NCBI GenBank assembly: GCA_963721585.1
Contig: CAVRJN010000004.1
Span: 62,001 to 126,000 of the forward strand
Reading direction: 5' to 3'
Source of the DNA: Bog-473 sp963721585
GTDB lineage: Bacteria > Actinomycetota > Acidimicrobiia > Acidimicrobiales > RAAP-2
DNA length: 64,000 nt
Shown here one piece after another: positions 42,972 through 52,438 of this stretch. How positions within the stretch are numbered: the first letter of the stretch is position 1; each line of letters opens with the position of its first letter. The position numbers were made by a program, and so were the translations under genes. Below the pieces are notes generated by a model. That model was not told where the DNA came from. It ran no database searches and saw only the letters and a program-made list of their open reading frames with translations.

Positions 42972-44876
42972 ATGGCCGACGTCCCCTTCGTTTCCCTCTA
43001 CCGGCGATTCCGGCCGGGGCGGTTCGACGAGCTCAGAGGCCAGGACCACGTCGTGCGGGCGCTACGCAGCGCCGTCCGCGACGACCGCGTGTCGCATGCG
43101 TACCTCTTCAGCGGGCCCCGGGGCACGGGCAAGACCTCCTCGGCGCGCATCCTGGCCAAGGCGCTCAACTGCGAGGCGCCGGTCGACGGTGAGCCCTGCG
43201 ACGTCTGCACATCGTGCGTCGAGATCTCCCAGGGCAGCTCCCTCAACGTGCACGAGCTCGATGCGGCTTCCAACAACGGCGTCGACGCCATGCGCGACCT
43301 GGTGGCCCATGCCGGCCTGGGTACCCCCGGCCGCTGGAAGGTGTACATCGTCGACGAGGTCCACATGCTCTCGACCGCGGCGGCCAACGCGTTGCTGAAG
43401 ACGTTGGAGGAGCCCCCGAGCCACGTCGTCTTCGTCCTGGCGACGACCGACCCGCAGAAGGTGCCACCGACCATCCGCAGCCGCACCCAGCACCTGGAAT
43501 TCCGGCTCCTGGGTGCGGAGACCCTGCACACCCTGCTCGAGTCGGTCAACGAGGAGGCGGGACTCCACGTCGACGAGGAGGCGCTCGAGGCCGCAGTGCG
43601 GCGCGGCCGGGGTTCTGCCCGTGACGCGCTCGTCTGCGCTGGACCAGGTCGTCGCCTCGGGTTCGGCCGACGCGGCCCGACCCGAGCTCGCGGCGGTCCT
43701 CGACGCTCTGGCGGACGGTGACGTCAGCCAGGTGCTCGTCGCACTGAGCGCGCTCCTGGCGGGCGGCTGGGGACCCCAGCAGCTGGCCACAGAACTGATC
43801 GACGATCTCCGCCAGGTCTTCCTCGCCGCGCTGGCGCCGGAGCTGTGCGCGGTGTCAGGACCATCGCTCGAGCGGTTCCGCGCTGCGGCCGAGGCCATGG
43901 GCCTGGCGCGGGTGGTGCGCAGCATGGAGATCCTGGGCCACGCGTTGGTCGACATGCGTGAGGCGCCCGACGCACAGGTGGTTCTCGAGATCGGTGCCGT
44001 CCGGGCCGTGCGGCCCGACCTCGACTCCGGAATGGAGGCTCTGTCGGAGAGGGTCAGCGTCCTGGAGCGCGCGCAGTCCGGCGCGCCCGCCTTTCCCCGT
44101 CCCGGCGCATCGCCCTCGCGTGGCGCACCGGCGGAGGCCGCTGGTGGCGTGCCCGCCGACGCCGGTCCGCCGGCCCCGACGACGACCGGCCCGCCGCCCG
44201 AGGTGGCCAGGCGACCTTCTCTCGGTGCCCTGCGGCGCAGCAAGGAGGCGGCCGCGCCACCGCCACCGCCACCGCCACCGCCACCACAACCACCGGCCGC
44301 GCCGGCTGCCGGAATGCCAGCGATGGAACCACAGCCCGTTGTCGAGGCACCCGCCGCCGGCACCGCGGCGGCTGCGCCGGCGGGATCTGCTTCAGCGAGA
44401 CCCGCGCCGGCGGGAGCAACCAAGACGCTCGATCGCGACGGCCTCACCGAGGCCTGGGGCGACGGCATCCTGCAATCCCTCCCGGCGAGGGCCAAGGCTC
44501 GCTACGCCAGCGGTCGCTTCGTCGCGGTGGACGAGCAGGGCGCCCACTTCGCGCTGCCCAACGCCGCGCACCGGGAGCAGTGCGCCGAACAGCAGGCCGT
44601 AGTCGAGCAAGGCTCTCTCCGACCACTTCGGGACGAAGGTGACGTTGGTGCTCCACGTCGACGACACCTTGGCGCCGCCGGCAGCGCGTCCCGGCCCGTC
44701 CCCGGCGGCGTCCGCCCGGCCGGCTGGTGCCGCACCACCACCGCCCGCCCCGCCGGCGGACGAGGTCGACTACGTCGACCCGAGTGAGCTGGAGGACACG
44801 TCCACCGATCAGGCGTCGGCCGCGCAGGCGCGCCTGCTCGCAGGCGTTCCCGGGCGCCAGCGAGGTGGCCGAGTAG
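42972..44876 (+). CDS. dnaX: DNA polymerase III subunit gamma/tau, frame broken at three places
   Basis: The N-terminal AAA+ part has Walker A GPRGTGKTS (residues 48-56), a four-Cys zinc module (CEAPVDGEPCDVCTSC) and a DEVHMLS Walker B. One extra base appears at about 43632 (inside the highly conserved ARDALSALDQ), at 44608 and at 44840. Removing them gives a 633-aa protein with an Ala/Pro linker that includes a run of ten Pro, and the normal ending AFPGASEVAE. The total span is a multiple of three, as expected from three one-base changes. DnaX is the essential clamp-loader ATPase. The stop is directly followed by the recR start. Confidence in the gene is high; the breaks are unexplained. Confidence 0.9.
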
Positions 44877-45476
44877 GTGTACACGGGTCCCCTCCGCACC
44901 CTCATCGACGAGCTCGGCCGCTTGCCGGGCATCGGGCCCAAGTCGGCGCAGCGCATCGCCTTTCACATCCTGAAGGTTCCCGGTGAGGACGCCCGCCGGC
45001 TGTCCGACGCCATCATCGCCGTCAAGGAGCGCACGACGCTGTGCGACGTGTGCTTCAACGTGGCCGAGTCGGGTGAGGTGTGCGCGGTCTGCAGCGACGA
45101 CCGGCGCGATCCCGAGGTCATCTGCGTGGTCGAGGACCCGCGCGACATCGTCGCCGTGGAGCGCACCGGGTTCAAGGGGCGCTACCACGTCCTCGGCGGC
45201 GCGTTGAGCCCCCTCGACGGCATCGGGCGGGAGCAGCTCCGCCTGCGCGAACTGCTCGATCGCATTGACGCCGGGATCATCCGCGAGGCCATCGTCTGCA
45301 CGAACCCCACCATCGAAGGTGAGGCCACGGCGATGTTGGTCGCCCGCGAGCTCGTCCCGCGGGGCGTCGTGGTCTCGCGGCTGGCGAGCGGGCTGCCCGT
45401 GGGCGGCGACCTCGAATACGCCGACGAGCTGACGCTGGGGCGCGCGCTCGAGGGGCGCCGGCCGCTCGAGGTCTGA
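44877..45476 (+). CDS. recR: Recombination protein RecR
   Basis: The 199-aa protein has the helix-hairpin-helix LGRLPGIGPKSAQRIAFH (about 13-30), a four-Cys zinc finger CDVCFNVAESGEVCAVC (57-73) and a Toprim domain starting VICVVEDPRDIVAVE near 80. RecR works with RecO/RecF to load RecA at gaps. GTG 44877 abuts the dnaX stop with no gap, and dnaX-recR linkage is the classic arrangement. Its frame is intact. Confidence 0.95.
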   Translation: MYTGPLRTLIDELGRLPGIGPKSAQRIAFHILKVPGEDARRLSDAIIAVKERTTLCDVCFNVAESGEVCAVCSDDRRDPEVICVVEDPRDIVAVERTGFKGRYHVLGGALSPLDGIGREQLRLRELLDRIDAGIIREAIVCTNPTIEGEATAMLVARELVPRGVVVSRLASGLPVGGDLEYADELTLGRALEGRRPLEV

Positions 45477-45515
45477 TCGCGGGAGCACGGGTCGGGCGGC
45501 GCTGCCTCCGTCCCG

Positions 45516-45521
45516 TACAAT
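45516..45521 (+). promoter_or_regulatory. -10 box of a leaderless transcript (asd)
   Basis: TACAAT (45516-45521) lies exactly 6 bases before ATG 45528, without a ribosome site. Confidence 0.65.
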
Positions 45522-45527
45522 TGGCGG

Positions 45528-46554
45528 ATGCGGATCGCCATCGTCGGAGCGACTGGGCAGGTGGGCGTGGTCCTGCGCGCCATTTTGGCCGAGCGCAACT
45601 TCCCGGTGGAGTCCATGCGGTATCTCGCCTCCGCTCGATCCGCCGGCTCGACGCTGCCCTGGGCCGACGGTGAAATCGTCGTCGAGGACGCCGAGACGGC
45701 CGACCTCTCCGGCATCGACCTCGCCCTCTGCTCGGCGCCCGGCCTCGGTCTCGCGGCAGCTGGCGCCGCGGCTCGCCGCCGCCGGCGCCACCGTGATCGA
45801 CAACTCCTCCGCCTGGCGCATGGACCCCGACGTTCCCCTCGTGGTGCCCGAGGCCAACGCGGCCGAGCTGCGTTCCATCCCCAAGGGCATTGTGGCCAAC
45901 CCCAACTGCACCACCATGGTCGCCATCCCCGTCCTCAAACCTCTCGACGACGAGGCCGGCCTGCGGCGGCTGGTGGTCGCCACGTATCAAGCGGTCTCCG
46001 GTGGAGGGGTCGAGGCCGTGCGCGAGCTGGCGGAGCAGCTGTCGAAGACGGTCGACAGGGCCGCGGATCTGACCTTCGACGGCTCGGCGGTCGATTTCCC
46101 GCCCCGCAGCGTGTACCCGGTCCCGATCGCCCACAACGTGATCCCGCTGCAGTTCACGATCGTCGACGACGGCTCCCTCGAGACCGACGAGGAACAGAAG
46201 TACTGCAACGAGGCCCGCAAGATCCTCGGGCGCCCCGACCTCGCCGTGACCACCACCTGCGTGCGCGTGCCCGTCTTCACCGGGCACTCGGCCGCCATTT
46301 TGTGCGAGTTCGAACGACCCATCACCCCCGAGCGCGCCAGCGAGGTGCTGCGGACCGCCCCCGGGGTCGAGCTGGCCGAGATCCCGACGCCGCTGCTGGC
46401 GGCCGGCCGCGACGTTTCCTACGTCGGCCGTATCCGGCGGGCCCAGGGTGCCCCCAACGCACTTGCCCTCTTCGTCTCGGGCGACAACCTGCGCAAGGGC
46501 GCCGCGCTCAACGTGGTGCAGATCGCCGAAGAGCTGCTGGCGCTGCGATCCTGA
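45528..46554 (+). CDS. asd: Aspartate-semialdehyde dehydrogenase, frame broken near 45738
   Basis: The N-terminal NADP-binding motif VGATGQVG (residues 6-13) is in one frame. The rest, from about 45739, is in another: the catalytic Cys motif NPNCTT (near 125), VATYQAVSGGG, and the C-terminal GAALNVVQIAEELL. Skipping one base near 45738 gives a normal 341-aa enzyme. It converts aspartyl phosphate to aspartate semialdehyde in the pathway to lysine, DAP, threonine and methionine and should be essential. The start is leaderless. It converges on phoU across a short tandem repeat. Confidence 0.9.
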
Positions 46555-46594
46555 TCCGCGGGGCGCACCTGGCCCGGACGGCGGTGGGCCAACG

Positions 46595-46634
46595 GGCGGT
46601 GGGCGATCAGTCGGCGGTGGGCGATCAGTCGGCG
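46595..46634. repeat. 18-bp tandem repeat at the asd/phoU junction
   Basis: GGCGGTGGGCGATCAGTC is repeated exactly at 46595-46612 and 46613-46630, with a partial start of a third copy (46631-46634) and a degenerate copy just upstream (about 46580). The TCA in the second copy (46625-46627) is the stop codon of phoU read on the minus strand. Confidence 0.85.
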
Positions 46635-47380
46635 CCGGACGAGACCGGCTCGGGTCCGCCGATCACGAGGGTGGACATGCGCCGCGCCAGGTTGACGGCA
46701 TGGTCGCCGAAGCGCTCGTAGAAACGGGCCACCATCGCCAGCTCGATCGCCACCGGCAGGGGCATGGTGCCCGCCACCAGCTCTGCGGTCAGGGTGACGT
46801 GCAGATCATCGAGCTCGTCGTCGAGGTCGTCGATGGAGGAGGCGGCATTGGCCGACCGCTCGGCGAAGGCATCCGCCGTCTCCCGCCAGATGGTGGTGGC
46901 CACCTCGCCCATCCGCTCGACGAGGCCCCGGCTGCGGGCCGACATCTCGGCGCCGAGACCACGGGCGGCCCGGCGGGCGATGTGCTCGGCGAGGTCGCCG
47001 TTGCGCTCCATGTCGGGGAGCATGCGCAGGATGGCCACGTACTCGCGGCGCTCGTCGGACGTCGTCTCGCCGTGGACCAGCTGCTGCTGCACCGTGGTCG
47101 AGATCTGCCCGATCAGCTTGTCGATGACCTCGTCGCGCTTCACCAGCTCCTTGGCGGCGTCCCGGTCGCCCGCCAACAATGCGTGGGTGGCGCCGGCGAT
47201 CCCCTCACCGACCAGGGCAAAGGCCTGCGCGAACAGGCGGTCGACCTCGTGGGGCTCGGGCATCGTCCGCGGCCAGAGCGGTTGCTCGGTCACGAGCGGC
47301 CCGATCTGCATGTGGGGAAGATCCCCGGACTCGACGTCCTCGGGGAATGTCTTCGTGCTGCCACCGAGCTTGAACGACAT
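46625..47380 (-). CDS. phoU: Phosphate-uptake regulator PhoU
   Basis: The 251-aa protein has two PhoU three-helix repeats. Each contains an ExxxD-type metal-binding segment: RRDAAKELVKRDEVIDKL-like sequence in the first half and MVARFYERFGDHAVNLARRM near the end. PhoU inhibits the PhoR kinase when phosphate is plentiful and is usually linked to pst genes; here it is 20 kb away. ATG 47380 has a -10 box TAGCGT 7 bases upstream and no ribosome site. The stop lies inside a tandem repeat shared with the asd 3' end. Confidence 0.9.
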   Translation of the reverse strand: MSFKLGGSTKTFPEDVESGDLPHMQIGPLVTEQPLWPRTMPEPHEVDRLFAQAFALVGEGIAGATHALLAGDRDAAKELVKRDEVIDKLIGQISTTVQQQLVHGETTSDERREYVAILRMLPDMERNGDLAEHIARRAARGLGAEMSARSRGLVERMGEVATTIWRETADAFAERSANAASSIDDLDDELDDLHVTLTAELVAGTMPLPVAIELAMVARFYERFGDHAVNLARRMSTLVIGGPEPVSSGAD

Positions 47381-47387
47381 CCCTACC

Positions 47388-47393
47388 ACGCTA
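47388..47393 (-). promoter_or_regulatory. -10 box of a leaderless transcript (phoU)
   Basis: On the minus strand TAGCGT at 47393-47388 is followed 7 bases later by ATG 47380, without a ribosome site. Confidence 0.55.
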
Positions 47394-47491
47394 TCGGCTC
47401 GTTTCAGGCATGACGACCCCCTGATGGCGGGCGGTGCGGGCGCCCCAGGCAGGGGGAGCGGACCGTCCCCGTCGGTGACACACCCCGTCGT

Positions 47492-47497
47492 TACATT
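47492..47497 (+). promoter_or_regulatory. -10 box of a leaderless transcript (rmuC)
   Basis: TACATT at 47492-47497 is 6 bases before ATG 47504. No Shine-Dalgarno sequence is visible. Confidence 0.6.
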
Positions 47498-47503
47498 GGC
47501 TGG

Positions 47504-48931
47504 ATGGTCCTCGGAGTGGTCATCGGGCTCGCGGTCGGGCTCGCCATCGGTCTGGCCTGGCACATGGCACGGGTGGCCAGTTCGGCCGGCGCAGCACGCC
47601 TGGCCGAAGGGCGTCTCGCCGATGCACAGGCACAGGCGGCCTCCTTGGCGACGCAGCTGAGGACGGCGTCGGAGGCGGCGGCGGCCGCCGAGACGGCCCG
47701 TGCCGTCGCCGTCTCGGAGCTCGACCTGCTCCGCACGTCGGAGATCGAGGCGGCACGCCGGGCGGCGCACGAGCGTGATCTCCTGGCCGGGGCCTTCTCG
47801 GAGCTGTCTGCGCAGGCGTTGGCGAAGAACAACGAGCAGTTCCTCACGCTGGCCGACTCCAAGCTGAACGAGGTACGCACGGCCACGCAGGGCGACCTCT
47901 CCCAGCGCCAGCAGGCGATCGCGCAACTCCTGGACCCGTTGAGCGAGACCCTGGCTCGTTACGAGCGCGGACTGCGGGACATGGAGGTGGAACGAAAAGG
48001 TGCCTACGCCACCTTGAACGAGCGCGTGGCGGCGCTGCATCTCGGCCATGAGCAATTGCAGAAGGAGACCAGGAACCTGGTCACCGCCCTCCGTTCCCCG
48101 CAGACGAGGGGCCGCTGGGGCGAAATGACGCTGCGCAACGCGGTCAAGGCGGCCGGGATGGCCGAGCACTGCGACTTCGACGAGCAGCGGTCGACCACGA
48201 CGGCGGACGGCCTCTTGCGACCCGACATGATCGTGCACCTGCCGGGCGGCGGCCAGGTCGTCATCGACTCGAAGGTTCCGCTCGACGCCTTCTTGCACTT
48301 CACCGAGTCCGAGGACGAGGACGAGCGCAAGGCCTTCCTGAAGAAGCACGCCAATCAGCTCCGTACCCACGTGGACCAGCTCGCCAAGAAGGAGTACTGG
48401 AGGCAGTTCGAGCGTTCACCCGAGTTCGTCGTGGCGTTCATCCCCGGCGAGTCCCTGCTGGCGGCCGCCTGCGAGGCCGACCCCGGGCTGCAGGACCACG
48501 CACTGGGGAGGGGCATCGTGCTCGCCACCCCGAACACCCTGGTGGCGGCGCTGAAGACCATCGCCTTGTCCTGGCAGCAGGAGACGCTGGCGGAGAACGC
48601 GCGCGAGGTCCGCGAGCTGGGAGCGGAGCTGTACGAGCGGTTGCGCGTCATGACGGGGCACATGCAGTCGCTCCAGCGCAGTCTCACGTCGAGTGTGGAG
48701 GCCTACAACAAGGCCGTCGGCTCCTTCGAGTCGCGCGTGCTCGTCACCGCCCGCAAGTTCCCCGGCCTCGGTGTCGTGGGGATGCAGTCAGGCGAGATCG
48801 ACGAACTGACCCCGATCGAGAAGGCGCCCCGCCACCTGCAGGCCTACCAGCCCGATCTCTATGACGACGAGTCGGGGCAATCGACCATCGTGGCGCTGCC
48901 CGAGGGCGGGGCGAACACCGGCACGGCGTAG
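47504..48931 (+). CDS. rmuC: DNA recombination protein RmuC
   Basis: The 475-aa protein has an N-terminal membrane helix (VVIGLAVGLAIGLAW), a long Ala-rich coiled coil to about residue 170, and the RmuC nuclease-like core with TRGRWGEMTLRN near 200, VIDSKVPLDAF near 250 and a FIPGESLL segment near 310. RmuC limits inversions at short inverted repeats. The start ATG is leaderless-like. It is followed by a GC hairpin and then the recCBD operon. Confidence 0.9.
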   Translation: MVLGVVIGLAVGLAIGLAWHMARVASSAGAARLAEGRLADAQAQAASLATQLRTASEAAAAAETARAVAVSELDLLRTSEIEAARRAAHERDLLAGAFSELSAQALAKNNEQFLTLADSKLNEVRTATQGDLSQRQQAIAQLLDPLSETLARYERGLRDMEVERKGAYATLNERVAALHLGHEQLQKETRNLVTALRSPQTRGRWGEMTLRNAVKAAGMAEHCDFDEQRSTTTADGLLRPDMIVHLPGGGQVVIDSKVPLDAFLHFTESEDEDERKAFLKKHANQLRTHVDQLAKKEYWRQFERSPEFVVAFIPGESLLAAACEADPGLQDHALGRGIVLATPNTLVAALKTIALSWQQETLAENAREVRELGAELYERLRVMTGHMQSLQRSLTSSVEAYNKAVGSFESRVLVTARKFPGLGVVGMQSGEIDELTPIEKAPRHLQAYQPDLYDDESGQSTIVALPEGGANTGTA

Positions 48932-48938
48932 GTCACAT

Positions 48939-48957
48939 GGCCTCCCAGCAGGAGGCC
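48939..48957 (+). terminator. GC-rich hairpin after rmuC
   Basis: GGCCTCC (48939-48945) pairs exactly with GGAGGCC (48951-48957) across a 5-base loop, 8 bases after the rmuC stop and 35 bases before the recC -10 box. No T-tract. Confidence 0.45.
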
Positions 48958-48991
48958 TGCCGGACCCGGTCGCCCGAGAACACCACCGACG

Positions 48992-48997
48992 TACTCT
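48992..48997 (+). promoter_or_regulatory. -10 box of a leaderless transcript (recC)
   Basis: TACTCT at 48992-48997 lies 6 bases before GTG 49004, and no ribosome site precedes that start. Confidence 0.55.
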
Positions 48998-49003
48998 GCC
49001 GGG

Positions 49004-52000
49004 GTGCTGCACGTCCACCGATCCGACCGCACCGACACCTTGGTGTTGATGCTCGCGACACTGGTGGTCGAACCGCTCGAGGACCCGATGACGCCCGAGG
49101 TCGTGTCCGTACCGACGAAGGGGATCGAACGGTGGCTCAGCCAGCGCCTCTCGGCCCGGCTCGGCGTCACCCCGGGAGCGCATGACGGGGTGTGCGCCAA
49201 CATCACCTTCCCCTTCCCCGGGACTCTGGTCTCCGGCGCGCTCGCTCGGGCCACCGGTAACGACCCGAAGGCCGACCCCTGGCTGCCCGAACGGTCGGTG
49301 TGGCCTCTCATGGAAGTCGTCGAGGAGCATTTCGACGAGCCGTGGCTGGCGCCGCTGGCCGACCACATCCGCAATGCCGCTGCCGTACCCGACGGGGCCG
49401 CAGCGGCAACGCCGGAGCCACGAGAGCGCTTTTCCATCGTCCGGCACGTCGCGGACCTCTTCGATCGCTACGCCGTGCACCGGCCCGACATGGTGCAAGG
49501 TTGGGCTCAGGGCATTCGGCTGCCCGAAGAGGCAGAGTGGCAATCCGAGCTCTGGCGGCGCCTGCGCGCCCGCATCGACCGGCCGAGCCCGGCGGAGCAC
49601 CTGGAGAGCGCGTGCGGCAGGTTGCGCGAAGAGCATGACCTGCTGGACCACCCGGACCGGCTGTCGTTGTTCGGCCTGACGCGCCTGCCGGCGAGCTACC
49701 TCCAGGTCCTGGACGCCATCGCCGGCACTCGCGAGGTCCACCTCTTCCTTCTCCATCCGTCGCCCGCGCTCTGGGAACGCCTCGAGCCGCTCGTCGGTCC
49801 CGAGACCAGGCATCTGCCGCGCCGCGAGGACCGGACGGCAGCGGAAGCGCGCAACCCGCTACTCGCGTCTTGGGGCCGCGATGCCCGCGAGATGCAACTC
49901 GTTCTCGGCGGCGCCGAGACACACGGTGACGAAGCGGCGGCAGCGCAGCATGCGGGCGAGCAGCCCACCCTGCTGCAACGGATCCAGGACGATGTCCGGG
50001 CCGACAGGGCGCCGACCGGAGCGGGCGACGCCGATGCCCGCCCACTGCTCGCGGCCGGCGACGACAGCATCCGGATCCATTCCTGTCACGGCCGCAGCCG
50101 GCAGGTCGAGGTCCTGCGCGACGCCATCCTCCATCTGCTGGAAGACAATCCCGATCTCGAGGCGCGCGACATCATCGTCATGTGCCCCGACATCGAACAC
50201 TTCGCGCCGCTCATTCAGGCGACGTTCGGTGCACACGACGAGGAGGGAGGTCGAGTCGACGGCACGCGTCAGCTCAGAATCCGTCTGGCCGACCGTTCCC
50301 TCCGCCAGACCAACCCCGTCATGGGCGTCCTGGCCGAGGTGCTCGACCTGGCCACGGCGCGTATGACAGTGAGCCAGGTGCTCGATCTCGCCGGGCGCGA
50401 GCCCGTGCGGCGGCGGTTCCGCTTCGCCGATGACGACCTGGTTCGCATCGAACAGTGGGTCCGGGAGTCCAATGTGCGGTGGGGGTTCGACTCCCACCAC
50501 CGAGGGGACTTCGAGCTCGGGGGCATCGGTGCCAATACCTGGCGGTCCGGGTTGGACCGGGTGTTGCTCGGCGTCGCGATGGCCGAGGACGACCAGCGGC
50601 TGTTCGCGGAGACGCTTCCGCTCGACGACGTCGAGAGTGGCGACATCGAGCTGGCCGGTCGTCTGGCCGAGCTCGTCGAGCGGCTGCACTCGGCCGTCGA
50701 GGGACTCGCGGGCAACCACACCATGCGCGCCTGGGCAGGCGTGCTCGCGGAGATCACCGACTCGCTGACGGCGACGTCGCCCGGTGACGCATGGCAACGG
50801 GCCGAACTCACGTCGCTGCTCGACAAGCTGGTCGAGGAGGCGATGACGGACAGCGGGGACAGCGGCGTCACCGTCGGCTGCGCCGACGTCCATTCACTGC
50901 TCACGGAACGGCTGAAAGGCAAGGCGACGAGGGCGAACTTCTGCACCGGCTTTCTGACCGTGTGCACCCTCGTCCCCATGCGCTCCATCCCCCACAAGGT
51001 CGTCTGCCTGCTCGGGCTCGACGACGGGAGCTTCCCGCGCCACATCGAACGCGACGGCGACGACCTCACCGCGCAGGATCCACGGGTGGGCGACCGTGAC
51101 GCACGCAGCGAAGACCGCCAGCTCCTGCTCGATGCGCTGCTGGCCGCGCGCGAGCACCTGGTCATCACCTACAGCGGTCACGACGAGCGCTCGAACCAGC
51201 CCCGTCCGCCGGCGGTCCCGGTGGGAGAACTTTTCGATGTCGTGGACCACACCGTCCGCACTTCCTCGGGGCGAGCCCGCGACGCCATCCGTGTCGAGCA
51301 CCCGCTGCAGCCCTTCGACCCACGTAATTTCGAACCGGGCAAGCTCATCCCGGCCCGCCCCTGGAGCTTCGACGAGCTCAACCTCGACGGCGCCCGCTCC
51401 GCGCTGCAGCAGGACCAACGACTCCGGCGGTTCCTGGCCCACCCTTTGGCGAGCGAGGTCGAGACCGTCGACGTCGACCTGCTGGACCGCTTCCTGCGCG
51501 ATCCCGTCAAGGTCTTCCTGCGGGAACGGCTCGGCGTGTCGTTGTGGGACCGGACGCGGGAGTACGAGGACGCCATCCCGATCGTGACCGATGCGCTGAC
51601 CCAGTGGGGGATTGCCGAGCGGATCTTGCAGGCCCGGCTCGAGGGGGCGAGCTGGAACGACTGCGAGCAGGCCGAGATCGCCCGGGGGACGCTCCCGCCG
51701 GCGTCGCTGGCCTACCCGGTGCTCGACGAGATGCAGCACGACATCGAAGAGCTCGTGCTGGCCGCCGGCCACCTCCCGGGTCTGCCGCCGGAGTCGCTCG
51801 AGGTCGACGTCGACCTGCCGGGCCTCCCGTCCGTCGTCGGCACAGTGGCGGGGTTGCGTGGCAGCCTCATTCCCAGGGTGACCTACCGCAGGATGCAGCC
51901 CGCGCTGCGCTTGAGCGCGTGGCTGCGTCTCCTGGCGTTGAGCGCGACCTATCCCGAGGTGCCATTCGAGGCGCAGACCATCGGACGGGCGAGCAAGGGC

Positions 52001-52438
52001 TCGCGGCGGGCCGTGTCCGTCGCCACCGTCGGACCACTGGACGGGGACCCGTTGATCCGCCGCGACGTGGCGCGGGCGCATCTGGCCGGTCTCGTCCGGC
52101 TCTTCCAGAGCGGCATGTGCGAGCCCCTGCCGATCTCCTGCAAGACCTCCGCTGCCTATGCCCGTGACCGGGCTCTCGGCCGCGAACCCGGCGAGGCCGC
52201 CTACGAGGCGCGCAAGGCATGGGAATCGACGAACAGCCGGGACAACGAGAACAGGGACAAGGAGCAGGTGTTCGTGCTCGGGGGCGAGCTCACGTTCTCC
52301 GAGATGCTCACCTTCACGGGGATCCCTCTGGCCGAGGAGGGCCTCGACCTCGACCCCCCCGAGCCACATCGCTTCGGTGTCTACGCCCGCCTGGTCTGGG
52401 ACGGATTGTTGGATCTCGAAAGGGTGCGCCTCCAGTGA
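49004..52438 (+). CDS. recC: Exodeoxyribonuclease V subunit gamma (RecC)
   Basis: The 1144-aa protein matches RecC from end to end: an N-terminal VPTKGIERWLSQRLSARLG (about 33-51), the helicase-like segments FLLHPSPALWERL near 250 and DDSIRIHSCHGRSRQVEVL near 350, and VCLLGLDDGSFPRH near 668. RecC holds the complex together and recognises Chi. The start is leaderless. It heads a recC-recB-recD operon with four-base overlaps at each junction (GTGA, ATGA). Chi of this organism cannot be read here. The frame is intact. Confidence 0.95.
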   Translation: MLHVHRSDRTDTLVLMLATLVVEPLEDPMTPEVVSVPTKGIERWLSQRLSARLGVTPGAHDGVCANITFPFPGTLVSGALARATGNDPKADPWLPERSVWPLMEVVEEHFDEPWLAPLADHIRNAAAVPDGAAAATPEPRERFSIVRHVADLFDRYAVHRPDMVQGWAQGIRLPEEAEWQSELWRRLRARIDRPSPAEHLESACGRLREEHDLLDHPDRLSLFGLTRLPASYLQVLDAIAGTREVHLFLLHPSPALWERLEPLVGPETRHLPRREDRTAAEARNPLLASWGRDAREMQLVLGGAETHGDEAAAAQHAGEQPTLLQRIQDDVRADRAPTGAGDADARPLLAAGDDSIRIHSCHGRSRQVEVLRDAILHLLEDNPDLEARDIIVMCPDIEHFAPLIQATFGAHDEEGGRVDGTRQLRIRLADRSLRQTNPVMGVLAEVLDLATARMTVSQVLDLAGREPVRRRFRFADDDLVRIEQWVRESNVRWGFDSHHRGDFELGGIGANTWRSGLDRVLLGVAMAEDDQRLFAETLPLDDVESGDIELAGRLAELVERLHSAVEGLAGNHTMRAWAGVLAEITDSLTATSPGDAWQRAELTSLLDKLVEEAMTDSGDSGVTVGCADVHSLLTERLKGKATRANFCTGFLTVCTLVPMRSIPHKVVCLLGLDDGSFPRHIERDGDDLTAQDPRVGDRDARSEDRQLLLDALLAAREHLVITYSGHDERSNQPRPPAVPVGELFDVVDHTVRTSSGRARDAIRVEHPLQPFDPRNFEPGKLIPARPWSFDELNLDGARSALQQDQRLRRFLAHPLASEVETVDVDLLDRFLRDPVKVFLRERLGVSLWDRTREYEDAIPIVTDALTQWGIAERILQARLEGASWNDCEQAEIARGTLPPASLAYPVLDEMQHDIEELVLAAGHLPGLPPESLEVDVDLPGLPSVVGTVAGLRGSLIPRVTYRRMQPALRLSAWLRLLALSATYPEVPFEAQTIGRASKGSRRAVSVATVGPLDGDPLIRRDVARAHLAGLVRLFQSGMCEPLPISCKTSAAYARDRALGREPGEAAYEARKAWESTNSRDNENRDKEQVFVLGGELTFSEMLTFTGIPLAEEGLDLDPPEPHRFGVYARLVWDGLLDLERVRLQ

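Noticed and set aside
44259..44293. CCACCG repeat as a regulatory element
   Set aside because: It encodes the run of proline in the DnaX linker and is in frame; low-complexity coding sequence explains it.
43721..44876. E. coli-type programmed -1 frameshift in dnaX
   Set aside because: No A-rich slippery heptamer is present, and the needed shifts are of the other sign and occur at three places.
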